Below the pieces are notes generated by a model. The model ran no database searches, was not told the DNA's origin, and saw only the letters and a list, made by a program, of their open reading frames with translations. A program made the translations under genes and the position numbers. 11,156 bases of DNA from an uncultured Erysipelotrichaceae bacterium (lineage in GTDB: Bacteria > Bacillota_I > Bacilli_A > RFN20 > CAG-826), in contig CADAUN010000053.1 in NCBI GenBank assembly GCA_902791085.1, forward strand, positions 1-11,156, given 5' to 3'. Below, in pieces: positions 1 through 6,707 of the stretch (position 1 is the first letter of the stretch; each line of letters opens with the position of its first letter).

Positions 1-252
1 ATCAAACCACAATTAAAATACGTTTTTGTCACTATTTTTATCAGCTCCGTTCAAAATTACGCCAGAACGTATATGCTCAAATCTTCTGGCACTACGACGG
101 TGGTGGAAAACATGTATATCACCATGACTTCATCGGGGGCCGACTATGGCATGGCTAGCGCTTACGCCACTTTGATTTTTGTTTTCTTGGCAGCTGCCAT
201 TGTCACCAATTTCCGTACACAGAAAAGCGAAACGCTGGGGAGAGAATTATGA
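1..252 (+). CDS. Sugar ABC transporter permease, MalF/UgpA type (C-terminal part only)
   Basis: The gene is cut by the left edge; 83 residues remain, read in frame 1 and ending at TGA 250-252. The piece has a periplasm-side loop (Tyr-Met-Leu ... Thr-Thr-Thr-Val) followed by a DYGMASA stretch and a final hydrophobic segment of about 16 residues. This is the usual end of MalF/UgpA-type permeases, where a 'dYGyAsA' motif precedes the last membrane helix. The EAA loop that would contact the ATPase is off the window. The stop overlaps the next start as ATGA, so the two permeases are translationally coupled, as expected for a heterodimeric importer. The family call rests on this motif and on the neighbour; the substrate cannot be read from it. 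Confidence 0.8.
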   Translation: MKPQLKYVFVTIFISSVQNYARTYMLKSSGTTTVVENMYITMTSSGADYGMASAYATLIFVFLAAAIVTNFRTQKSETLGREL

Positions 253-1145
253 AAAAATCGAAAATCCCTGCGTATTACCATGGCATGAAACGGAATCGCC
301 CTCTTCTTCGTCCTTACGAGAAAGCACAATTTCAAGCCATTTTCATCTTTTGTAGCATTTTCTGCCTCGTTTTCACGTTCCTTCCGCTTTCGATTACCGT
401 CATCAATTCTCTGAAAACCGAAGAACAAGTGGCGGCGAATATTTTTGCGTTACCTCATTTGAACACCATGTTTCAGGCAATGGCTAAAAATTTCTCAGCC
501 GCGTGGAACGAAATTGGTAGTTTCTTTTTAAAAACTATTTTGGTCAGTTTAGTGGGTGCCTTTTTCGAAGTGTTGATCGGAGCGTTGCTGGCTTATATTC
601 TCACTTTTAAAGAGTTCTATTTTAAAAAAGCAGTCTTTCTCTTCTTTATCGCCATCCTTCTCGTGCCTTCTATTATCGGTTACCCGATGCTCGTTCCTTT
701 AATTCGTGACCGTTTCGGTTTGGGGGACACCTATATCGGTTATCTTCTTCCGATGATTGGTGGCTCCCAAGTGGGCGGAATGTTCTTGTTCCGCACGTTC
801 TTTTCTCAACAGCCCAAATCGTTATATGAATCGGCCCAAATTGCAGGTGCGAATGACTTTCAAATCTTTACGAAAATCACGGTTCCTTTAGGCCTTTCCA
901 TTCTTTTATATGCATTCTTGGGCGATTTTTCTGGTATCTACAGCGAATATGTGTGGGCTTCGCTGATCTTGGACAGTAACCTAACTTTAATGACAAAAAT
1001 GTTTGCTTTGGTGGACAACAAAACCATCGAATATGGGGCGATGTATGCCATGTATATCATCGCCTCCATCCCTTGCATTGTGACCACCATCATCTCGATG
1101 CGTTATTTTAAAAGCGGCGAATTTGCTTCGGGCATGAAACTATAA
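249..1145 (+). CDS. Carbohydrate ABC transporter permease, MalG/UgpE type
   Basis: This 298-residue membrane protein is the second permease of a CUT1-type sugar importer. Hydrophobic segments lie near residues 29-54, 94-118, 127-150, 160-182, 215-238 and 265-284, giving the six helices usual for MalG-like subunits. The cytoplasmic EAA loop is clear at about 193-214: YESAQIAGA, then IFTKITVPL. It docks on the ATPase. The C-terminus SGEFASGMKL resembles the 'G...GavKG'-type ending common in UgpE/MalG proteins. Start ATG 249 overlaps the previous stop and has a GGGGAG ribosome site about 7 bases upstream; an in-frame ATG at residue 13 is a weaker alternative. The length is normal and there are no lesions. 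The sugar carried is not evident, but the linked enzymes suggest a galactose-containing host oligosaccharide. Confidence 0.93.
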   Translation: MKKSKIPAYYHGMKRNRPLLRPYEKAQFQAIFIFCSIFCLVFTFLPLSITVINSLKTEEQVAANIFALPHLNTMFQAMAKNFSAAWNEIGSFFLKTILVSLVGAFFEVLIGALLAYILTFKEFYFKKAVFLFFIAILLVPSIIGYPMLVPLIRDRFGLGDTYIGYLLPMIGGSQVGGMFLFRTFFSQQPKSLYESAQIAGANDFQIFTKITVPLGLSILLYAFLGDFSGIYSEYVWASLILDSNLTLMTKMFALVDNKTIEYGAMYAMYIIASIPCIVTTIISMRYFKSGEFASGMKL

Positions 1146-1159
1146 GGAGAAAAAAACAC

Positions 1160-3748
1160 ATGAATCGATGGAAAATGCTTTTCTTGGCAGTGGTTAGTCT
1201 TTCGTGTTTAGGATGTGCGAACACGGAGGCTGATACGGCCACCATTAGTTTCGATACCAACACCATTTTGCAGACGAATCAAGTAAAGTCTCAAACGGTG
1301 AAAAAAGGTTCTTTGCTCCGCAAACCAAACGCTTTTGTGTCGGGAGAGAACCCAGACGGCTTGGCATTATATCGTTGGTGCACAAGCAAAACATTAGAAC
1401 AAGCGTGGGATTTTGCGCACGACATCGTTTCCACCAACATGACGCTTTATGCAGATTGGGAACCGAGATATGAGGTCAGCTATTACTTAGGTGATGCAAA
1501 AGAACCGGTAAAAACAGTCAAAGTATTCAAAGGAAATTTAGCCAAAGAATATCCTGACCTCGCCTTAGGGTACCACTATTACGGAACCTTCTTAGATCCT
1601 GATTTTACAAAGCCTTTTGACTTTTCTACTCCCATTACCGGCAACACCTCGCTTTACCTCAAACGAAGCGATGGCATTTTCTTAGGATCGGAAGCAGCGG
1701 CCGACGACGCGGCCGTGTCGGGATATCTTTACGACAACATCGAAATTAAAAATTCGTCTGGCGATCTTCAAGAAGGGTGGACAGAACAAAGAACGTTAGC
1801 CAACGGTGAGAAAGCAACCTATGTGAATTTCGGTAACACGCCAACGTTAGGCGATGCTTTCTTTGAAATCAATTTGCCTTTGGATATCCGCTATTCTCAA
1901 ATCCTGGAAATCACTTTTAAAAATCTTGGGCCTTGTCAAAACATGTGTATTTATTTCACCAGCATGCTAGACGATTCTGGCAAATCTTTCTCTTTGACGG
2001 GACGCGACTATAGCCAAACCTATTGTGTCTATCCTTCCCATGGAGTAGGGGAAAGCCATTCTCTCCCGGAGAATCAGGTGAAGATGGGCGAAGATGACCC
2101 TTGGACGGTTGCTCGTTTTGATCTTTCCTCCATTTGCTCTCACGGCTATTCGGTGTGGGGTACCTCACCTTATTTGGGATCTTTGCGTGTGCAATGCACT
2201 TACCAATCGCAAGGAAAAGATGATTTTTCAAACGCTTTCCTGTTTCAAAAAATTGAAGGGATCTATCAAGAGATCGTGACCGACGATTCCACGATGGTAA
2301 AGTCGGTCTTAGGGAATGACGATGCCACAGAATTAGCGGCTACGAAAGCGGCGCAAGAATCGCAGACATCTGCCTTTCTTTTCCCAAAAGACGACGCCGA
2401 ATTGATGCCGGAAGAAACCAAACTCGCCCAGACTTATGAAAAGAAAGAAGGCCTTTTGGTTTATCACGAAAAGGTTATCGGCGTGCCACTTTCTGAGTTA
2501 GAAACCGCTTCGCTTTCCTTCGATGCCACAAAGAAAGCAATTTCGCTTGGTGAATTGCCCACCTTAGTGGTTCGTATCAAGAACTTGGGCTATTTGGAAT
2601 CACTCGTCCTTACGCTTTATAACGACGAAGGCGATTTATTAACAACTGAACTCGCTTTGACAAGCCAAGACGATGAATTTGTTTCCTATCCTTTAAATTT
2701 GATGGGGAAGCCAGGCATGTATGGAAATTTGACCAAGCTGTCTTTGAGCTTTGAGGCACAAGGCGTGGACAACGCTTTCCTTCTTTCCTCTTTGTCTTTC
2801 CAAGAATTCAAGGTTCATGACATCGAAGGAATCAATTTCAATGACCGAAAATCTTGGGGATTTGTTTCAAGCGATGAAGCAAAAATCAGTTACGACCAAG
2901 GAAGGGAAGCGAGCAAGTTCGAAATCCTTACCGAATCAGCCGTCTTAGAAAATCTTTCGCCTAAAAAAGGAACCAACGAAGGTTATGCTTCACAACGGCT
3001 GAATTACATTCTTCCCGAAGGGTCGAACGTCAGCGAAGTGCGTCTTTCTTACTGCTATGAAGGAAATAGCGATTTCAGCAGCGAATATTGCTTTACGCTA
3101 GACACGGCAAACGCGAACAAGAAAACAAAATCCTTGGAAGTCCCCTTCGTCATGAGTGATCGCGGGCGCATCACGGGAATTCGCCTTTCTTTCACAGGCC
3201 AAGGCGTCATTTATATCAAGTCCATTGAATTTCTGGGGAACGAATCGCAAATTCCTTTTTCTCGGGATTATTCCTCGATTTATCCGGATGGCTGCGCATG
3301 GGAATGGCGTATCACTTACGCCTATGACGCTGAGCATGATTGCTCGGTCTTCAAGAAGAACGCACTTTATGCTTCAGGCTGGCTTGCCCTTTATATCGGA
3401 AATTCCACCAAGTACGCGCCACATGAAACACAAAATATTTCCCTGCAAGGCAAGAGCGTCATCAAGATTGTGTATCAAAATCCTACGGACACGACTTATC
3501 TAGATTTTTCGGTGGGATATGCGAATGATCCGACAACACCAGAAGCAGATGCTTCCATGATTGCTAACGATGCCACGTTAGCGCGTGACACTTGGACGGG
3601 ATTGTCCTTGCAAACAAACATGGCCGAATATGAGTGGGCATGTTTAAGCGTCCCGCTTCATAGTGACGTCTCTTCTCATTTTTTGTCTATGCTGCTCTTC
3701 TCTCTTTACGGGCCAGAACTAAGAATCCGTTCCATCGAAACGGAATGA
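1160..3748 (+). CDS. Large lipoprotein with two InlB B-type repeats and repeated beta-sandwich modules
   Basis: An 862-residue exported protein with no named function. Residues 1-19 form a lipoprotein signal: a basic start, a hydrophobic core, then SCLGC with Cys19 the likely lipidated residue. Cys16 is an alternative, because the -3 position of Cys19 is an unusual Cys. Residues 28-100 and 103-168 are two Listeria-Bacteroides (InlB B/Flg_new) repeats; the first ends NMTLYADW. The remainder looks all-beta and contains about four degenerate modules (roughly 174-370, 445-551, 556-694 and 700-862). Each combines an 'I-x-(F/Y)-x-N-x-G' strand with a closing 'L-x-S-I-E-F' type strand. I infer carbohydrate-binding-like jelly rolls, but no known CBM family is recognised. 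The start has AAGGAG spaced 9-10 bases upstream. It sits between permease and ATPase genes, so a role in capturing the transported glycan at the cell surface is likely. No catalytic signature was seen. Confidence 0.85.
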   Translation: MNRWKMLFLAVVSLSCLGCANTEADTATISFDTNTILQTNQVKSQTVKKGSLLRKPNAFVSGENPDGLALYRWCTSKTLEQAWDFAHDIVSTNMTLYADWEPRYEVSYYLGDAKEPVKTVKVFKGNLAKEYPDLALGYHYYGTFLDPDFTKPFDFSTPITGNTSLYLKRSDGIFLGSEAAADDAAVSGYLYDNIEIKNSSGDLQEGWTEQRTLANGEKATYVNFGNTPTLGDAFFEINLPLDIRYSQILEITFKNLGPCQNMCIYFTSMLDDSGKSFSLTGRDYSQTYCVYPSHGVGESHSLPENQVKMGEDDPWTVARFDLSSICSHGYSVWGTSPYLGSLRVQCTYQSQGKDDFSNAFLFQKIEGIYQEIVTDDSTMVKSVLGNDDATELAATKAAQESQTSAFLFPKDDAELMPEETKLAQTYEKKEGLLVYHEKVIGVPLSELETASLSFDATKKAISLGELPTLVVRIKNLGYLESLVLTLYNDEGDLLTTELALTSQDDEFVSYPLNLMGKPGMYGNLTKLSLSFEAQGVDNAFLLSSLSFQEFKVHDIEGINFNDRKSWGFVSSDEAKISYDQGREASKFEILTESAVLENLSPKKGTNEGYASQRLNYILPEGSNVSEVRLSYCYEGNSDFSSEYCFTLDTANANKKTKSLEVPFVMSDRGRITGIRLSFTGQGVIYIKSIEFLGNESQIPFSRDYSSIYPDGCAWEWRITYAYDAEHDCSVFKKNALYASGWLALYIGNSTKYAPHETQNISLQGKSVIKIVYQNPTDTTYLDFSVGYANDPTTPEADASMIANDATLARDTWTGLSLQTNMAEYEWACLSVPLHSDVSSHFLSMLLFSLYGPELRIRSIETE
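1241..1663 (+). repeat. Two tandem InlB B-type (Listeria-Bacteroides) protein repeats
   Basis: These bases encode residues 28-168 of the large lipoprotein. Copy 1 (28-100) follows the family pattern: an opening ISFDTN strand, a V-x-x-G turn, a central Tyr-Arg-Trp in place of the usual G-W-Y, 'WDFAHDIV' and the closing NMTLYADW. Copy 2 (103-168) is more diverged, with YEVSYYLGD, 'FLDPDFTKPFDF' and a closing TSLYLKRS. Such repeats have a ubiquitin-like fold and usually act as stalks or adhesion spacers on Gram-positive surface proteins. Here they sit directly after the lipid anchor, which suits a spacer lifting the distal modules off the membrane. Confidence 0.75.
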
Positions 3749-3758
3749 GGAAACCGAT

Positions 3759-5384
3759 ATGAAAAAACATATGCTCCATTCTTCTTTCACACTGCTATCT
3801 CTTGTCTTTTTCCTTGCGGCTTGTCAAAACGGGCCGTCTTCTTCCTCTGAGGAAAATTCGTATTATACGAGCGAGTCATACGAATTCACGACGCTTTTCC
3901 AAGGAAAAGAGACCAAAACGTTGGCGTCTTATGACAAAGCGAATCCTACGGCGAACGGCTTTGTGAACTATGCTCTCGATTACGATATCGGGATGGCGAA
4001 TTACCTGAAAATGGAATATCAAGCAAGTGAGAATATCGTGGGTTATTTCGATTATGTTTCACAAGAAGGGAGTCAGTCCAATTCGGAGAAATTCTTCTTG
4101 TCTAAAGACGAAACGACATTCACGACCTTTTTGGATGCTTATCGAGTAGGAGCGTATGGCGCTTTTGCCAAAAAACTAACCGGGATACGCATTCAAAACG
4201 TAGGGACGGCTGAGGCGTCGTTTGTGCTACGCTCTCTTTCTATCAGCGATCGCTCTATGCCCCACTCGGATTCGATGCTGTATGTTTCTAGCCCCAGCAT
4301 GATTGTTGGTACCTCCTTTCAGTATGGCGGCGCGATTCAATATGTGGAGCGAACGGATTTGGACATTTGCGAATACATGGACGCTAACGGCAATATTTGC
4401 ATCGACCGCGATATTGACCCTCGCCAGGTAAAATTGGTAAATGACCGCGTTAATTTCGTTAATATCTATGACCTTGGGCGCGAAATTCAAGCTTCTTATT
4501 ATCTAAACGCCAATGAGAAAAACGGCTATCACCCCAAAACACAGCTTAGTTATTCGGGCTTGGATAATTTGGTGAAATACAATCCGATTCAATGCGGTTC
4601 GCCCACCTTTAACACGCCGCAGATTATCGATTTTATTTATCACAAAGATTATTTTTGGGTCAAAGTAAAGCCGCTCGATTGGTTTTACGACAACGATCCT
4701 TGCAGCGGTTATATGGAGACTACGATTTCCTTCGGCAATGATGGTGTAATCCTTGTGGACAATTCTTATGTTGACTTCTCCCAATTCGTAGACAATGAAG
4801 AGAATCCACTGGTTTATAATCCGCAAGAAACGCCGGCAACGATGACGGTATATCCTTTGAATTATTTCTATTGTGAGACCAAACGCGGCACCATCATGGA
4901 TCAGAATACTTCAGGTATCCCGCAATCGGAATCGGTATTGACTTCCGCCAACCAAACCGGGAGCGGCGCTTATTACTATTCTTTGTTTGCCAGCACCTTG
5001 AAATACGATTGGATGGCCATGGTGAACGAGAATTACTTCGGTTTAGGAATCTGCATGGAAAACGCGGATCATTATGTCGGTTCTCATAGCTATGCCTCCA
5101 CGAATTACTATGCCGAAGCGATGAACCGGAAAATCGCCCCGTCGCGTTTCTCTTTCGAAGAGTCTGACATCATTCCGAGTTATGCCGCTTATAACGACGG
5201 ATATATGTGCCCTGGCATCGATCGGAAGATGATTGACTTCGTGCCCTTGCAATATTCTTATGCCCTTTGTGTCGGCGATACGCAGACGATGGGCGATGAG
5301 TTTGCTGCTTTGAAAGCATCTGGGCGTATTGCGAATGAATCGTTATTACAAGCGGACGGCATCCATAGCTGGCCGAAACGTTGA
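3759..5384 (+). CDS. Lipoprotein with N-terminal beta-sandwich module and a mutarotase-like C-terminal domain (function unknown)
   Basis: A 541-residue lipoprotein. The signal is canonical: MKKHM, a hydrophobic stretch, and lipobox LAAC with Cys22, followed by a Ser/Glu-rich linker. Residues about 66-165 repeat the module of the upstream lipoprotein, from YLKMEYQ to LTGIRIQNVG and VLRSLSISD. The rest (about 170-541) is a larger beta-rich domain. It contains VNIYDLGREIQASYY at 234-248 and a later DWMAMVNENYFGLGI at 417-431. I associate this pair of motifs with uncharacterised polysaccharide-related proteins of the galactose mutarotase-like superfamily; that is recall, not a search. The region is rich in Tyr, Trp and Asn, as expected for a sugar-binding surface. 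The start has GAGGAAA overlapping the previous stop. It is not a classical solute-binding protein by length or motif, but it could substitute for one or be an unclassified glycoside hydrolase. Confidence 0.82.
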   Translation: MKKHMLHSSFTLLSLVFFLAACQNGPSSSSEENSYYTSESYEFTTLFQGKETKTLASYDKANPTANGFVNYALDYDIGMANYLKMEYQASENIVGYFDYVSQEGSQSNSEKFFLSKDETTFTTFLDAYRVGAYGAFAKKLTGIRIQNVGTAEASFVLRSLSISDRSMPHSDSMLYVSSPSMIVGTSFQYGGAIQYVERTDLDICEYMDANGNICIDRDIDPRQVKLVNDRVNFVNIYDLGREIQASYYLNANEKNGYHPKTQLSYSGLDNLVKYNPIQCGSPTFNTPQIIDFIYHKDYFWVKVKPLDWFYDNDPCSGYMETTISFGNDGVILVDNSYVDFSQFVDNEENPLVYNPQETPATMTVYPLNYFYCETKRGTIMDQNTSGIPQSESVLTSANQTGSGAYYYSLFASTLKYDWMAMVNENYFGLGICMENADHYVGSHSYASTNYYAEAMNRKIAPSRFSFEESDIIPSYAAYNDGYMCPGIDRKMIDFVPLQYSYALCVGDTQTMGDEFAALKASGRIANESLLQADGIHSWPKR

Positions 5385-5391
5385 GAGAAGG
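5384..5391 (+). promoter_or_regulatory. Ribosome binding site that sets the ATPase start at 5399
   Basis: AGAGAAGG lies 7 bases before ATG 5399. The longer reading frame could open at TTG 5381, but that codon overlaps the upstream stop, lies ahead of this purine-rich site, and would add MREGIF before the family's normal MATLKLENV start. The site therefore favours 5399. Confidence 0.7.
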
Positions 5392-5398
5392 TATCTTT

Positions 5399-6706
5399 AT
5401 GGCAACATTGAAACTCGAAAACGTAAACAAAATTTATCCGAACGGCGTCCAAGCCGTATATGACTTCAATTTAGAAGTCAAAGACAAGGAATTTATCGTC
5501 TTCGTTGGGCCTTCTGGGTGTGGCAAATCAACGACCTTGCGCATGATTGCTGGACTAGAAGACATCACTTACGGCAATTTGTATATCGACGGGAAACTGG
5601 TCAACGATGTTCTGCCGAAAGATCGGGACATCGAAATGGTATTTCAAAACTATGCGCTTTTTCCCCACTTGGATGTCTATGAGAATTTAGCATTCTCCTT
5701 GAAAATCCATAAAAACAAGATACCGGTTTTGGGAAAGGACGGTCAGCCGGTATTGGTGGTAGACCGCGAAAGAATTCGTTCCTTGAAATCAGAAATTAAG
5801 ATGCTCCAAGAAGAGCTTGGCCTGGAGGAAGCAAAAGAAGCCGAACTGTCTAAGCTTATTCAAAAGAAGAAGGCGGAGATCGTCGAACTCAAACACCATC
5901 CTTCTTCGCCAAAGACACGGCAAAAGAAAATGTCGAAGCTAGAAATCGATGAACGGGTTAGGAACGTGGCACAGATTTTGGGATTGACGCCGTATTTAAA
6001 AAGCAGACCAGCGGAGCTTTCCGGCGGGCAAAGACAACGCGTTGCATTAGGAAGAGCGATTGTTCGAAACGCCAAAGTTTTTTTGATGGACGAACCTTTA
6101 TCGAATCTCGATGCCAAGCTTCGTATTCAAATGAGAAGCGAAATTATCCGACTGCATCGCGAATTGGGGGCAACAACAATTTATGTCACCCACGATCAAA
6201 CCGAAGCCATGACGATGGCCGACCGCATCGTCATCATGAAAGATGGGCGCGTGCAACAAATCGGAACGCCAGAAGAAGTGTTTTCCAATCCGGCAAACGT
6301 TTTCGTGGCCAGTTTCGTGGGATCCCCCGCAATGAACCTTTTCTCGGTGAAATGTCAAGAGGGAAAACTTCATTTTCCAGGTGGCGCCAGCTTGTCTTTA
6401 TCGCCCGTGCAAGCAGGAAAATTGCGCGCTTATGACGGGAAGAACATCATATTCGGAATTCGGCCAGAAGACATGGTGATTCAGAAGGAAAACGGGCGAA
6501 GCTATAGAGAAGCGTTATCGCTGATACTGGAACAAAAAGAATTGCTTGGCCATGATGTTTTGCTCTATGGAAAAGTATCAGACGCCCCCACCATCATTAA
6601 AGCGAAAGCATTCCTTTGTCGCGATTTAACCGACTGCATTTCTTTCTATTGCGACGAAGAAAAAATGTATTTCTTTGATGAAACGACAAAAGAAAGGATT
6701 CTTTGA
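5399..6706 (+). CDS. ugpC: Sugar ABC transporter ATP-binding protein, UgpC/MsmK/MalK family, with a coiled-coil insertion
   Basis: A 435-residue ATPase that powers the importer. All core motifs are intact: Walker A GPSGCGKST at 37-45, Q-loop Gln83 in MVFQNYALFPH, signature LSGGQ at 207-211, Walker B VFLMDEP at 227-233, D-loop SNLD at 235-238 and switch His265 in YVTHDQTEA. The C-terminal regulatory (TOBE/OB-type) domain follows from about 310 and includes IIFGIRPEDM at 350-359, the usual MalK/UgpC hallmark. Typical members are about 360-380 residues; this one is longer because of some 70 extra residues at about 105-178, Lys/Glu-rich and predicted by eye to be a coiled coil, inserted in the helical subdomain between Q-loop and signature. 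It lies directly before the phosphorylase gene, with one base between stop and next start. The ugpC symbol is a family label; glycerol-3-phosphate is not implied. Confidence 0.95.
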   Translation: MATLKLENVNKIYPNGVQAVYDFNLEVKDKEFIVFVGPSGCGKSTTLRMIAGLEDITYGNLYIDGKLVNDVLPKDRDIEMVFQNYALFPHLDVYENLAFSLKIHKNKIPVLGKDGQPVLVVDRERIRSLKSEIKMLQEELGLEEAKEAELSKLIQKKKAEIVELKHHPSSPKTRQKKMSKLEIDERVRNVAQILGLTPYLKSRPAELSGGQRQRVALGRAIVRNAKVFLMDEPLSNLDAKLRIQMRSEIIRLHRELGATTIYVTHDQTEAMTMADRIVIMKDGRVQQIGTPEEVFSNPANVFVASFVGSPAMNLFSVKCQEGKLHFPGGASLSLSPVQAGKLRAYDGKNIIFGIRPEDMVIQKENGRSYREALSLILEQKELLGHDVLLYGKVSDAPTIIKAKAFLCRDLTDCISFYCDEEKMYFFDETTKERIL

Positions 6707-6707
6707 T

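Noticed and set aside
1694..1714. GC-rich palindromic stretch (GCGGCCG ... CGCGGCCG) as a possible recombination or regulatory site
   Set aside because: It lies within coding sequence for a low-complexity Ala/Asp segment just before the first beta module, and codon choice for Ala runs explains it.
1956..2231. Antisense open frame inside the large lipoprotein gene, and similar ones at 4227-4826, 7615-8071 and 9541-10127
   Set aside because: They lie opposite intact or clearly recognisable genes, have no ribosome sites or recognisable motifs, and their composition is that of a complementary-strand shadow.
5381..5398. TTG 5381 as the ATPase start
   Set aside because: It would sit upstream of the only good ribosome site and add residues not seen in the family; ATG 5399 is better placed.
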